Source: Alisma plantago-aquatica
Taxonomy: Eukaryota > Streptophyta > Magnoliopsida > Alismatales > Alismataceae
DNA length: 64,000 bases
NCBI GenBank assembly: GCA_963693085.1
Contig: OY856409.1
Span: 1,531,144,472-1,531,208,471, forward strand
Direction: 5' to 3'
The notes beneath the pieces are model-generated. The model was not told the origin of the DNA. It made no database searches and worked only from the letters and a program-made list of their open reading frames with translations. The position numbers and the translations under genes are program-made. Every line of letters begins with the position of its first letter. Positions within the stretch are counted from its first letter, which is position 1. Below, piece by piece: positions 1-12,627 of this stretch.

Positions 1-19
1 AGTGAAGACCGATGACATG

Positions 20-24
20 CAAAT
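20..24. repeat. Target-site duplication of E1, left copy
   Basis: The five bases CAAAT lie directly before the TG that opens the left LTR. The same five bases follow the CA that closes the right LTR at 12623-12627. A perfect 5-bp duplication is what LTR retrotransposon integrases leave. It shows that the element between is one insertion and not two unrelated LTRs. Confidence 0.95.
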
Positions 25-3000
25 TGTGGCGACACATCCCGCTATCACACAGACAATGAGGTGCCACGTGAAAACGTGCGGAAAACACCATAAACCACTT
101 ATTACCAAAAACACGGGGTAATTAAAACCGATTTCAAGAAGCAGATGAACCAAGAAACTATTACATCCCTATCCTCGTCCTGCAAGAAAACAGGTTATAT
201 AAACATTTACAAGTCTTGATGCATGTCCACAACTTATAAGATCAGCTGTCTGTTCATCACATGAGTTCATCACATGTTTATACATACATAAAGGCCATAT
301 CCGGCCAACAGCAGGATATACAAAACTTCATCAGCTACACATCGTGAAACAACGTCAGAATGCCTCCGAGGACCTGAGAGTACATGGATGACTCTAAGAC
401 TCTACTACAAAACAACCAAAACAGCAGCACATCCATCTCTTGCCTTCTACTGCTCGTCTTGCTGCTCGGCCGCAACCCTGCGACCACCACCACGTCTAGC
501 GTGAACACCTAAAAAGGTTGTAAACCAACGGGGTGAGACACACAGTCCTAGTGAGAAACATAACTCCCCGCCATAACCATAAATCGTCAGAAAGGTTAAA
601 GCAACAACAGCAGATAACTGATACAACATACAATAAGAACAGTCTATAGAGCAAGGTTGTTATTACCATCGAGCTTACCAAGATGTACGGAAGGCATATA
701 ACCCAGTATTTCTTTATGGAACATGATTGACAAGATAAGATTTATAAGATCTTACCACATAATATAAGGAACGTATAAGTAACTGCAACGTATAACAAGA
801 TCAACTACACACGCAAGGCCTCAAACAATGTTCCGTGTTTTGCCTTAAGCAATAAATACTATCCGGCTGGATTACGTGTTATTATTCCCTGAGGAAGTGA
901 GCCGTACCACTCAAATCCAACCTTCGGTTGCGAAACCCAAGCTGGTGCCATACAAGGTCAATGGAAGAGTCGGACTCCATGACCTCCCACCTCGTGGTCA
1001 GTGCACGAGAACCAAAGCAAGACCACAGTCTCATGCTTAAGTGGCCTCAGCCACAGGGTCAGCTCCCGCAGGCTACCCTTTCTCTAGCCCGCCTTGGTAC
1101 AGGTATCAACGCTAGTATATCTGAGCCACGGGCCAGTTCACCGTGCTCCCTGAGCTATGAACACATTCATGCTCTATCACACTGAGCCATGGGCCTATTC
1201 ACCATGCTCTCATATACATCTTGAGTCTACAACCGAAGTTGCACTCTAACCTCCTCATTTTCGTCTAGGAGAAACCACACATATTCAATAATATGCGCTT
1301 CCAGGTTAACCCGCAGGAGAACCTGTTTCACCATCACCAGCTACTAACGATGATGGATCTATGGCCAGGGAAAACTACATGATATGTTCCACTGTAATTA
1401 GTTAGTATATTTTAAGTGGTTTGTTGGGGCAAATAAGTGGTATCACATATATAACATTAAGCTACATTATTGTTACCACCATCACAATATCCCGGGATCT
1501 CAATCCCTCATCATAAGAAACCACTGCCTCAAAAGGCATTCTCATCACTGGGGATAACAATCCCAAATCTCATCATCAGAGGATAACACCTCAACTAGGC
1601 ACTTAAGCCAAAGTCAGGTCCTCAGACCTAAACACATCATATTGGTTATGCAAGTTATCTCATCAACAAGAGTGACCATCAATGCAGTGATATTCAAACA
1701 TATATACCTCATAGCTCTTTACCTGGCTATGCATCCGCATAAAACACCTACATGGTTAGTATACACAATTATAGAGATAACTGAAGCCATCATGGATTAA
1801 CAGAAGGACCATAATATCAAGTATAGGGCAACATTGGTGATTATATGCTTTATCATTCTTGCCTCATACCTATGACCATAGACATGGGTCACATCATCAT
1901 GTGAAGCAGCCCATATGCTTCCAAGCTTATCATTTACTCATCATTATATATACATGATTTCAAGAAGATTATAAACACATGTAATATCATGTCATTAGAG
2001 CTTCAGATATGTCATGCTTACATATGAGCGTTCTACTATATCAATTACCTTACTACTATCAACATGTCAAAAGGTTCACAAACCATAAACCACAATTCTT
2101 ATTAAAGAGAATGAGATTGCATGATAAAGATCTAGATGGGTTTTCGGGTGGAACATGACCCTCACAAGAAGTACCCACTACCCTCACAAGAAGTGTGACG
2201 GGCAGGGCACCCTCACTAGAGGTGGTATCGGGCAGGGTAACTTCCCTCATGTCGCCCAAGCATACTAGCCACATATCAGCCAAGCCTAAAGCAAGAATGT
2301 CAGGCCACCACCTCAAGGTGTATCATGTAACCATATGTGTCATGCATCCATGGGTTTCGGGCATCCATGGGTGTCGGGCATCCATGTGTCGTGCATCCAT
2401 GGGTGTCGGGCAAGGGTTATCATAGATCACTACATCGGGCATCATCACCAAACCATGACGCCCAACACAAGACTAGCCTACTGAGCTCTATAACGTTCAA
2501 GGTATATCGGGCACCAAGCCACTACCCAAGCTAGGTGTATCGGGCAGGGCACTCAACAAGGCATAACGCCCAACACACAAAGGTATCACCCATCAACCAA
2601 ATACATATAGGCACAACGGCTATGGGTACAACTCAAACGGGCAGCAAAGGAAAGCCTATCGTCCAACCAAGCTAGCCTCGTCCTATCGGCCAACACACAA
2701 GGCAAAGACCAAGGTATATTGCCCAACACAACCTCATCCAATAAGATCATCATCAACCTCAAGCACAAGGGCACCAAACCCTAGGTTGATCAAGAAGTTC
2801 ATATCACCTCTCAACAACCACTAGAGAGGGGTCTTGCACAACCTCTATCACAACTCGGGCAACCAAAAGGATCAACCTTAACATAGGTCTACATCTACCA
2901 AAAAGCTCACCTCTCGAATCTATGGTGAGAGGAGGGTGTTGCTCAAGCAACTAGAACACAAGCTCACCTCTCAACTTCAACGAGAGAGAGGTATTGCTCA

Positions 3001-4047
3001 TATTACTAGAGCTCAAGCTCACTTCTCTAGACCAAGGAGGGAAAGGAGTGTTGCTCAACAAGGAAACCCTAAAACATAGTTCAGCCAACTAGGGTACAAA
3101 AATACAAAACCTCAACCATGTCAACAAGATCACCATAACCACAAGATTAAAGGTGCAACAAGCAAGAAACTTATCTTAGAACCTACATGGCCGATTATGA
3201 TCATATGAAACATACAAGAATGTAGAAGAAGGTAGTATAGTTAGGGTTAGGAGTTATGTAACCCGCCTTAAGCAAGCTCCAAGCTCCTAGCACTAAGCTA
3301 CACCTTCGGCCACCTCAAGAGGAAGAAGAAGAAGACTCCAAGATAAGGATCGGCCACCAAGCTTTGCAAAGGAAGAGGTGTCGTGCAACCAAAGGGGAGG
3401 GGAAACTAAGGAACTAAAGGCATCCTTAGTAAGAGAAAGGGAACACATATATAGGTGAGGATGGAGGAGAAACCAAGGTAAGACAAGGCAAGGTGTCACC
3501 CACCTAGGGACACTTGTCCATGGGCAATGCCACCTCACTAACTTGCCTTAAACACATGTCCAAGGCCATTGCCACAAGCAAGCATCAAGTGCCAAGTGTC
3601 CACTAGTGGTGACACAAACGAGGTCAAAGAGTCAAAGGGGGGGTCCATGGACAATACACCCCAACACCATGCCCGACACAGCTCCCTGGACGACACACCT
3701 ATGGCTGATACAACCATGGCCGGCACAACCATGGTGAACACAAGGTCCAAAAAGGTCAAGCAAGGCACAACAAGGCCCACCAAGGCTCATCCAAGCCCAA
3801 GGAAACTCAATCAACGAGCCCAACCCTTCCTCTCAACACTAGAGGAAGCAAGGAGAGAGAAGAACACTTCTCAAGGTGACATCTTGCCCACAAGCCCTAA
3901 ACTTGGGTTAATTGCAAGTAGCACCTCCAACACACAACAAGCTCAAACAAACCCTAATCACCACTATGGGTGATTAGCAAGCAACTAAACACCAGGGTTA
4001 AGCAAAGCAAATAGGATAAACCCTAAACGGAGGTCAGGGTCCTTACA
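25..4047 (-). repeat. E1 3' LTR (left copy, 4023 bp)
   Basis: This is the downstream LTR of the minus-strand element. It begins TGTGGCGACA and ends CCTTACA on the plus strand, so both termini fit the TG...CA rule. It keeps a segment (about 1731-1987) that the other LTR has lost. It contains a 17-bp tandem repeat at 2341-2412 and many dispersed variants of ATCGGCCAACAC and ATCGCCCAACAC. A minus-strand TATATA sits at 3448-3453. Short ORFs on either strand here look like chance frames in non-coding LTR sequence. Confidence 0.95.
2341..2412. repeat. 17-bp tandem repeat in E1 3' LTR, four units
   Basis: Four imperfect copies of a unit built on CATCCATGGGTGTCGGG lie head to tail. The matching site in the other LTR (10931-10984) has three units. 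The two LTRs are identical when an element inserts, so one unit has been gained or lost since. Confidence 0.85.
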
Positions 4048-4062
4048 AGATATAACCCTCTA
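4048..4062 (-). promoter_or_regulatory. Probable polypurine tract of E1
   Basis: Read on the minus strand, the bases just before the 3' LTR are AGAGGGTTATATCT. This is the place where plus-strand DNA synthesis is primed. The purine run is short and interrupted. The equivalent site of E2 reads AAAGGGGGTTAGAT, which supports the assignment. Confidence 0.55.
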
Positions 4063-5325
4063 CAAAGGGATTTTGTCCTCGAAATCCGAAGAGAAAAGTG
4101 AGGGATACTTCCTCCTCATCTCCTCCTCAAGCTCCCACATGGCTTCCTCAACACCACGATGATGCCAAAGAACCTTTACCAGAACTGTGTCCTTCCTCTT
4201 CAGCTTCTTAACTCTTCTATCAAGGATCACCACAGGACCTTCCTCGTAGGTCACGTCTTCATCAAGCTCAGCCTCGATTGGCTGTATCACTGTCCCTGTA
4301 TCTGGGTGACTTTTCTTTAACATGCTGACGTGGAATACTGGATGTAACCTGTGCAACTCTGGCAGCAGCTCTAGCTCATAAGCTACCTTGCCCATACGTG
4401 CTATGACCGGGTATGGCCCCATAGATCTGGGTGCTAGCTTACCCTTCTGGCCAAACCTTAGCACACCTTTCCATGGCGAGACCTTGAGGTACACCTTGTC
4501 TCCCACTTGGAACTCTAAAGGTCGTCGGCGATTGTCTACATAAGACTTCTGCCTGTCTTGTGCCGCTTTCAACTGTTGTTGTATCACTTTGATCTTTTCC
4601 GTTGTCTGTTGTACTAACTCAGGACCCAAAAGCTGATACTCACCGGACTCATACCAACATAAAGGAGATCTGCACTTCCTGCCATATAAGGCCTCATAAG
4701 GAGCCATGTCAATGCTCCGTCAGTAACTATTGTTGTAGGAGAATTCTATCAAACTGAGATGTATGTCCCAACTACCTAGGAACTGCAAAACACAAGCCCG
4801 AAGAAGATCCTACAAAGTCTGAATAGTCCTTTCAGACTGTCCATCTGTCTGCGGGTGGAAAGCGGTGTTGAACCTCAACTGTGTTCCCAACGCTTTGTGC
4901 AACTGTTCCCAGAAATGACTCGTGAATTGAGGACCTATGTCGGAAACTATCATTGCTGGTACGCCATGCAAACGTATTATCTCATCTACATATACTTGAG
5001 TGAGCTTCTCAGCTGTATACGATGTCTTTACAGGTATGAAATGGGTAGACTTCATCAATCTGTCCACTATCACCCAAATGGAATCATGATTCTTAGCTGT
5101 TCTTGGGAAACCAACCACGAAATCCATGGTTATATGATCCCATTTCCACTGCGGTATTGGCAGGGGTTGTAACATACCTGCCGGCTTCTGATGCTCAGCC
5201 TTGACTTGCTAGCATACCATACATCTAGCCACAAACTCAGCTACATATTTCTTCAAGCCAGGCCACCAATACAGGTCCTTCAGATTATGATACATCTTGG
5301 TGACTCTTGGATGCATAGCATACAT
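4060..5325 (-). pseudogene. E1 integrase with GPY/F module and chromodomain-like tail (broken)
   Basis: Integrase inserts the DNA copy into the host chromosome. On the minus strand the zinc-binding HHCC region is visible at about 5315-5210 (HP...YH, then CMVC). The catalytic core follows with Asp in MDFVVG, Asp in VSDIGPQF and Glu in DGQSERTIQ, so the D,D,E triad is still encoded. The C-terminal part carries YGRKCRSPLCWYE, a GPYPVI module and VKVLWHHRGVEEAMWE, a chromodomain-like ending thought to guide chromovirus insertion to marked chromatin. The frame is unbroken by indels but has in-frame stops at 5209-5211, 4810-4812 and 4720-4722. The first of these replaces a Gln that E2 still has. 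Confidence 0.93.
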
Positions 5326-6975
5326 CTATGTGTGTGGTTCCTCGAGTACTAGCTTCCTTAGATTATCAGCATCGGGGACCACCATCCTATCATTATAGAA
5401 AACTAATCCATCCTCAGACTCATGGAACCCATCATGCCTCTTGCTGCCGAGCTCTGAACTGATCAACTGCATTGTATCATCTATTTGTTGTGCGTCTTTG
5501 ATTTGCTGTCTCAGTGTAGGCTTGACTTGCATTTTTTCCAAAAGTCCTGCTAACAAGGAAACTTCCATCTGCACATTCATCTGCCGCAAGGAGACAAACA
5601 TATCCCGTCTATGGCATACCAAGGAACTCAACTGTGCCCCTTTTGTGGGAAGAGAAGAAGACTTTCGGCTAAGCGCGTCAGCTACCACGTTCGCTTTACC
5701 AGGGTGATACTCAATGGTGCAGTCATAGTCATTGATTAGCTCCATCCAACGACGCTGTCGCATGTTTAGCTCATTCTACGAAAAGATGTACTTCATATTC
5801 ATATGATCTGTAAAGATCTGACAAACTTTCCCATAAAGGTAGTGTCTCCAAATCTTTAACGCATGAACCACCGCTGCCAACTCCAAATCATGAGTTGGAT
5901 AGTTCTCCTCATGTTTCTTAAGCTGTCGCGAAGCAAAAGAAACCACATGGTCTTCCTGCATTAGCACGCATCCTAAGCCCTTCTTGGAAGCATCACAGAA
6001 AACAACACAGCCTTTCCCAGGCTCTGGCAAGACTAACACTGGAGCACTAGTTAGCTTCTCCTTCAAACTTTGGAAAGCTTCCTGGCAACGATCATTCCAG
6101 ATAAAAGGTACATCCTTCCTAGTCAACTTTGTCATTGGCAACGCGATCACACTGAAGTCCTTGATAAACCTCCGGTAGTATCCTGTTAAACCCAAGAAAC
6201 TGCGAACTTCAGTTGACGTCTTCGACTGTTCCCATTCTGTAACAAACTCCACCTTCTTCGGGTCCACTTTAACTCTTTCTGCATATATCACATGACTCAA
6301 GAAAGTTACTTCTTTCAACCAGAACTCACACTTACTAAACTTGGCATACAACTGATGCTGGCGAAGGAGAGTCAATGCTTGTCAAAGATGTCGTTCATGT
6401 TCTTGCTTGTCCCGACTATAGATCAAAATGTCGTTTATAAAGACTACAACAAACTGATCTAGGAACGGACGGAACACTCGATTCATCAGGTCCATGAAAG
6501 CAGCAGGTGCATTGGTTAGCCCAAACGGCATAACCACAAACTCATAGCGACCATACCTTGTCCTAAAAGCTGACTTTGGTATGTTATCCGCCTTAATCCT
6601 CAACTGATGATATCCGGACCGTAGATCGATCTTTGAAAGCACTGTAGCACCACACAACTGATCAAACATATCATCTATCCTCGGCAGCGGGTACTTGTTC
6701 TTGATCGTGACTTTGTTCAGCTGCCGGTAGTCTATGCATAGCCGCATCGATCCGTCCTTTTTCTTAACGAACAAGACTGGAGCACCCCAAAGTGACGTGC
6801 TCAGTCGTATGAAACCTTTCTCCAACAACTCTTGTAACTGCTTCTTTAGCTCTGCCATCTCTACTGGAGCCATCCTGTATGGTGTTTGTGCAACTGGCTG
6901 TGTTCCTGGAACCAGATTGATCTCAAAATCAATCTCTCGAGGTGGAGGAACACCGAGGAACTCATCAGGAAACAT
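5326..6975 (-). pseudogene. E1 reverse transcriptase and RNase H (broken)
   Basis: Reverse transcriptase copies the element RNA into DNA, and RNase H removes the RNA template. From 6975 leftward the RT shows [20 protein letters not shown], the DLRSGYHQ block, [10 protein letters not shown] and the catalytic block. That block reads FINDILIYS where the family has IDD, so one of the essential aspartates is Asn (codon AAC). RNase H follows with [22 protein letters not shown] and [11 protein letters not shown]. Stops interrupt at 6988-6990 (just upstream), 6382-6384, 5776-5778 and 5326-5328. All pieces stay in one frame. The mutated active site alone would abolish polymerase activity. Confidence 0.94.
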
Positions 6976-6987
6976 ATCTGCAAACTC

Positions 6988-7509
6988 TCAGACAACCGTC
7001 ACCTCCTCAAGGCTAGGACCCTTTGCCTTGGTATCCACAACGTGAGCTAAGAACGCCTTACATCCTTGCCGTAGAAACTTTTCTGCCACCATTGCTGACA
7101 CTAGACATGTCGGAAGAATCTTCCTATCTCCTTGGAAGATCCACTTTTCTCCACAAACATCAAACACTGCCTTCTTGGAACTACAGTCCAACACAACCTT
7201 ATACTTCTCTAAGGTATCCATCCCAAGGATCACATCGAATCCATGCATATCAAGTGGTATAAGATCCACTTGTATACTATGTCTCGAAAAAGATAAGACA
7301 CAAGATGGACACTCCTCTCGAATCATCGACGAACCGTCAAGAGGCGTTTCTAACAACAAGCTATCTTTCTTACAGCTAACAGGTAACAGACAATTTTCAA
7401 ACATACTATGGGTGATAAAAGAGTGCGTAGCACCCGGGTCAACCAGAACAGATATAAAGCAAGAAGAAGATAAATCAGAATGAAATAACTCCATCTGACC
7501 TGCCACCAC
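6988..7509 (-). pseudogene. E1 retroviral-type aspartic protease region
   Basis: This stretch matches the protease region of plant Ty3/gypsy polyproteins, which cuts gag-pol into its parts. The active-site block reads VDPGATHSFIT. Plant chromoviruses often have D-[ST/P]-G-A here, so this need not be damage. A second conserved block, VILGMDTLEKYK, lies about 80 residues on. The segment continues the single gag-pol frame. It is bounded by TGA stops at 7510-7512 and 6988-6990. Confidence 0.88.
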
Positions 7510-8743
7510 TCATGGGTTGACTATCTCCTCCGGCTGACTCATAGCATAGAATTGAGCCGTTGCTTGCTGTCCACGTCCTCTGCTTCCTTGAGCAGACGAT
7601 CCCGCTTGCGACACTTGACCGCGTCCTCGCCCTCTGCTACTATTGGGTTGTTGTCTATCTGCCCCTTGTTGATTCTGCCTCAGATGCTACGTCACTTCAA
7701 CATCTTTACTTGAGCAATTTGACTTCCAATGCCCGATCTGACCGCAAAGATGGCATGACTGGTCTCGCTGTTGTGGCCTAGATGGCCCTGTCACTGCTAC
7801 AGAAGTTGTACTACGTGCCTTTGATGGCGAAGAACCATATCCTCTTCCCTTACTCGGAGACCACTGTGAAGGTGCACTGGAACCCCTTAACCCAGAAGGT
7901 GCTGAAAACCTCGGCTTCTTGAAGCCACCAAACCTCTGTCCCTAGAACTGAGCAGGCCTCTTCTTAGACATGGATTCTCTTTTCTCCCTAACTGAACGTT
8001 TGATCCTCCGGACAGATTCCACAAACGTGACAAACCGCTCTTAGTTCTCCAACGTAGAAGCATGTGTTGTTAGCTCAACACTCATGCCTTTCTCAAAACG
8101 TTTGATTCGCTCGTCATCTGTCGCTGCCATGTGAGGAAAAAACCTCAACAGGTCCATGAACTTGGCTTCATACTCAGTGATGTTCATCGCTCCTTGGCAC
8201 AGGCGCTCAAACTGGTTGATCTTCTCGTCCAAGTACATCTTCAGAAAGTATCTGCTGACGAACTCGCACCGGAAAACTTCCCAACCGATCACCTCACCGG
8301 GTCGCTTTTCCTCCTCAATGGCCCACCAGTGGCCATCACTACCCTTCAGAAGGTAGACAGTGTGCTTGAATTTTTTTGCTTCAGGGATGTCGAGGATCTG
8401 GAAGGCCTTCTCAAGACCTGTCAGCCACAGATCTGCATCCGCTGGATTAGCCGTCCCAGCATAGTCTGAAGCTCCGACTCTGCGAAGCCGCTCAAAGGTC
8501 TTCCCAATACCCGATGTTTCACCATGGGGATCCTGTGCTCTCGACGGAGGCACTGGCAATCTCTCTACCATGAGATTCATCGTAGCCATCATCTGCCCCA
8601 TAAGCTGTTGGTAGGCAGGATTTTCAAGAATGGTTGGGTCAAGTAACCTCAGGCACCTGATCTCCATGTGCCTGCCCTTCAGCTCCATCAACTGATGCAG
8701 CGTCGCTGCTCTCGGCAACATGTTCTTCATGGTTTCCAGACAT
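7510..8743 (-). pseudogene. E1 gag (broken)
   Basis: Gag forms the particle that packages the RNA. The likely start is the ATG at 8743-8741, the position used by the better preserved gag of E2. About 33 codons in, the sequence is five bases shorter than E2 (near 8640), which shifts the frame. Beyond that the capsid-like part is clear (GKTFERLRRVGA, DADLWLTGLEKAFQIL, GHWWAIEEEKRPGEVIGWE, FKDL-type helices). A zinc knuckle of C-X2-C-X4-H-X4-C form (CHLCGQIGHWKSNC) lies near 7750-7710. In-frame stops are at 8041-8043, 7942-7944, 7687-7689 and 7510-7512. E2 has Gln at the position of the second. Confidence 0.9.
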
Positions 8744-8853
8744 CTTGGCTTTTTCTTCCGTTGAGGGCAGAAGATGATTGTAAGAAAATCTGGAAAACTC
8801 ACAAGAACAGACACAACCTAGTCCTAAATCCCTATAGATTCAGTGAACCTAGA

Positions 8854-8865
8854 GCTCTGATACTA
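8854..8865 (-). promoter_or_regulatory. E1 primer binding site (initiator tRNA-Met type)
   Basis: On the minus strand, four bases after the 5' LTR, the sequence is TAGTATCAGAGC. The standard plant tRNA-Met-complementary site is TGGTATCAGAGC, which E2 has intact, so E1 carries one G-to-A change. Confidence 0.88.
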
Positions 8866-10930
8866 AGCTTGTGGCGACACATTCCTCTATCACACAGACA
8901 ACAAGGTGCCACGCGAAAACGTGCGGAAAACACCATAAACGACTTATTACCAAAAACACAGGGTAATTAAAACCGATTTCGAGAAGCAGATGAACCAAGA
9001 AACTATTACATACATATCCTTGTCCTGCAAGAAAACATGTTATATAAACATTTACAAGTCTTGATGCGTTTCCACAGCTTATAAGATCAGCTGTCTGTTC
9101 ATCACATGAGTTCATCACCTGTTTATACATACATAACGGCCATATCCGGCCAGCAACAGGATATACAAAACTTCATCAGCTACACATCGTGAAACAACGT
9201 CAAAACGCCTCTGAGGACCTGAGAGTACATGGATGACTCTAAGACTCTACTACAAAACAACCAAAACAGCAGCACATCCATCTCTTGCCTTCTACTGCTC
9301 GTCTTGCTGCTCGGCCGTAACCCTGCGACCACCACCACATCTAGCGCAAACACCTAAAAAGGTTGTAAACTAGTGGGGTGAGACACACAGTCCCAGTGAG
9401 AAACATAACTCCCCTCCAGAACCATAAAACCTCAGATAGGTTAAAGCAACAACAACAAATAACTGATAAAACATACAATAAGAGTAGTCTATAGAGCAAG
9501 GTTGTTATTACCATTGAGCTTACCAAGATGTACGGAAGGCATATAACGCAGTAATTCTTTATGAAACATGATTGAAAAGATAAGATTTATAAGATCTTAC
9601 CGCATAACATTAGGAACATATAAGTAGCTGCAATGTATAACAAGATCAACTACACAAGCAAGGCCTCAACCAATATGTTCCGTATTTTACCTTAACCAAT
9701 AAATACTATTCGGCTGGATTACGTGTTATTATGCCCTAAGGAAGTGAGCCGTACCGCTCAAATCCAACCTTCGGTTGCGAAACGCAAGCCGGTGCCATAC
9801 AAGGTCAATGGAAGAGTCGGACTCCACGACCTCCCACCTCGTGGTTAGTGCACGAGAACCAAAGCAGGATCGCAGTCTCATGCTTAAGTGGCCTCAGCCA
9901 CAGGGTCAGCTCCCGCAGGCTACCCTTTCTCTAGCCCGCCTTGGTACAGGTCTCGGCGCTAGTATATCTGAGCCACGAGCCAGTTCACCGTGCTGCCTGA
10001 GCCATGAAAGCATTCATGCTCTATCACATTGAGCCATGGGTCTGTTCACCATGCTCTCATATACATCTTGAGTCTACAACCAAAGTTGCACTCTAACCTC
10101 CTCATTTCTGGCTAGGAGAAACCACACATATTCAATAATATGCACTTCCAGGTTAACCCACAGGAGAACCTATTTCACCATCACCAGCTACTGACAATGA
10201 TGGATCTATGGCTAGGGAAAACTACATGATATGTTCCACTGTAATTAGTTAGTATATTTTAAGTGAATTGTTGGGGCAAACAAGTGGTATCACATATATA
10301 ACATTAAGCTACATTATTGTTACCACCATCACAATATCCCAGGATCTCAATCCCTCATCACAAGAAACCACTGCCTCAAAAGGCATTCTCATCACTGGGG
10401 ATAATAATCCCATATCTCATCATCTGAGGATAACACCTCAACTAGGCACTTAAGCCAAACTTAGGTCCTCAGACCTAAACACATCATATTGGTGATGCAA
10501 GTTATCTCATCAACAAGAGTGACCATCAATGCAGTGATATTCAAACATATATACCTCATAGCCCTTTACCTAGCTATCATGTCATTAGAGCTTCAAATAT
10601 GTCATGCTTACATATGAGCATTCTACTATATCAATTACCTTACTACTATCAACATGTCAAAAGGTTCACAAACCATAAACCATAATTCTTATCAACGAGA
10701 ATGAGATTGCATGATAAAGATCTAGATGGGTTTCCGGGTGGAACATGACCCTTACAAGAAGTACCCACTACCCTCACAAGAAGTGTGACGGGCAGAGCAC
10801 CCTCACTAGAGGTGGTATCGGGCAGGGTAACTTCCCTCATGTCGCCCAAGCATACTAGCCACATATCGGCCAAGCCTAAAGCAAGAATGTCGGGCCACCA
10901 CCTCAAGGTGTATCATGTAACCATATGTGT

Positions 10931-10984
10931 CGTGCATCCATGGGTGTCAGGCATCCATGTGTCGTGCATCCATGGGTGTCGGGC
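10931..10984. repeat. 17-bp tandem repeat in E1 5' LTR, three units
   Basis: Same repeat as 2341-2412, with three units in place of four. Confidence 0.83.
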
Positions 10985-12023
10985 AAGGGTTACCATACGT
11001 CACTACATCAGGCATCATCACCAAACCATGACGCCCAACACAAGACTAGCCTACTGATCTCTATAACGTTCAAGGTATATCGGGCACCAAGACACTACCC
11101 AAGCTAGGTGTATCGGGCAGGGCACTCAACAAGGCATAACGCCCAACACACAAAGGTATCACCCATCAACCAAACACATCTAGGCACAACGGCCAAGGGT
11201 AAAACTCAAACGAGAAGCAAAGGAAAGCCTATCATCCAACCAAGCTAGCCTCGTCCTATCGGCCAACACACAAGGCAAAGACCAAGGTTTATCGCCCAAC
11301 ACAACCTCATCCAACAAGATCATCATCAACCTCAAGCACAAGGGCACCAAACCCTAGATTGATCAAGAAGATCAGCTCACCTCTCAACAACTAAGAGAGA
11401 GGGGTCTTGCACAACCTCTATCACAACTCGGGAAACCACAAGGATCAACCTTAACATAGGTCTACATCTACCAAAAAGATCACCTCTCGAATCCATGGTG
11501 AGAGGAGGGTGTTGCTCAAACAACTAGAATACAAGATCACCTCTCAACTTAAACGAGAGAGGGGTATTGCTCATATTACTAGAGCTCAAGCTCACTTCTC
11601 TAGACTAAGGAGGGAAATGAGTGTTTCTTAACAAGGAAACCCTAAAACATAGTTTGGCGAACTAGGGTACAAAGATACAAAACCTCAACCATATCAACAA
11701 GATCACCATAACCACAAGATTAAAGGTGCAACAAGCAAGAAACTTATCGTAGAACATACATGGCCGATTATGATCATATGAAACATACAAGAATGTAGAA
11801 GAAGGTAGTATAGTTAGGGTTAGGAGTTATGTAACCCACCTTAAGCAAGCTCCAAGCTCCTAGCAGCAAGCTACACCTTTGGCCACCTTAAGAGGAAGAA
11901 GAAGAAGAAGACTCCAAGATAAGGATCGGCCACCAAGCTTTGCAAAGGAAGAGGTGTCGTGCAACCAAAGGGGAGGGGAAACTAAGGAACTAAAGGGATC
12001 CTTAGCAAGAGAAAGGGAACGCA

Positions 12024-12029
12024 TATATA
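12024..12029 (-). promoter_or_regulatory. Likely TATA box of E1 5' LTR
   Basis: TATATA on the minus strand, flanked by a purine-rich plus strand. The same site is kept in the other LTR (3448-3453) and a matching one occurs in the E2 LTRs. Transcription would run leftward. Confidence 0.5.
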
Positions 12030-12622
12030 GGAGAGGATGGAGGAGAAACCAAGGTAAGACAAGGCAAGGTGTCGCCGACCTAGGGACACTTGTCCATGGG
12101 CAATGCCACCTCACTAACTTGCCTTAAACACATGTCCAAGGCCATTGCTACATGCAAGCATCAAGCGCCAAGTGTCCACTAGTGGTGACACAAATGAGGT
12201 CAAAGAGTCAAAGGGGGGTCCATGGACGATACACCCCAACACCATGCCCAACACAGCTCCCTGGGCGACACACCTATGGCCGACACAACCATGGCCGACA
12301 CAACCATGGCTGACACAAGGTCCAACAAGGTGAAGCAAGGCACAACAAGGCCCACCAAGGCTCATCCAAGCCCAAGGCAACTCCAACAACGAGCCCAACC
12401 CTTCCTCTCAATACTAGAGGAAGTAAGGAGAGAGAAGAACACTTCTCAAGGTGACATCTTACCCACAAACCCTAAACTTGGGTTGATTGCAAGTAGCACC
12501 TCCAACACACAACAAGCTCAAACAAACCCTAATCACCACTAAGGGTGATTAACAAGCAACTAAACACCAGGGTTAAGCAAAGAAAACAGGATAAACCCTA
12601 AACGGAGGTCAGGGTCCTTACA

Positions 12623-12627
12623 CAAAT
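12623..12627. repeat. Target-site duplication of E1, right copy
   Basis: CAAAT, identical to 20-24. Confidence 0.95.

Larger units (their letters stand above)
25..12622 (-). mobile_element. E1: full-length Ty3/gypsy (chromovirus-like) LTR retrotransposon
   Basis: This 12.6-kb element on the minus strand has two LTRs (25-4047 and 8870-12622), both running TG to CA, a CAAAT duplication outside them, a tRNA-Met-type primer binding site, and a gag-pol region between. Domain order on the minus strand is gag, protease, reverse transcriptase, RNase H, integrase, then a GPY/F module and a chromodomain-like tail. This is the Ty3/gypsy order, and the tail points to chromoviruses, probably Tekay/Del-like (inference from the integrase tail and long LTRs). 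Eleven in-frame stops, one small frameshift and a mutated polymerase motif make it inactive. Its LTRs make up about 60% of its length. Confidence 0.95.
8870..12622 (-). repeat. E1 5' LTR (right copy, 3753 bp)
   Basis: This is the upstream LTR of the minus-strand element and supplies its promoter. It starts TGTGGCGACA and ends CCTTACA like its partner. It is about 270 bp shorter, mainly because the counterpart of 1731-1987 is gone at 10577/10578. The lost block is bounded by a short TAT repeat in the other LTR, which suggests slippage or end-joining after insertion. Confidence 0.95.

Noticed and set aside
3569..3973. 134-codon plus-strand frame in the E1 LTR, with relatives at 12222-12542 and 40104-40463
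   Set aside because: It recurs in every LTR of this family at the same place, but reading frames and lengths differ between copies and there is no domain. The composition reflects the CAAGGCCCA-rich LTR DNA.
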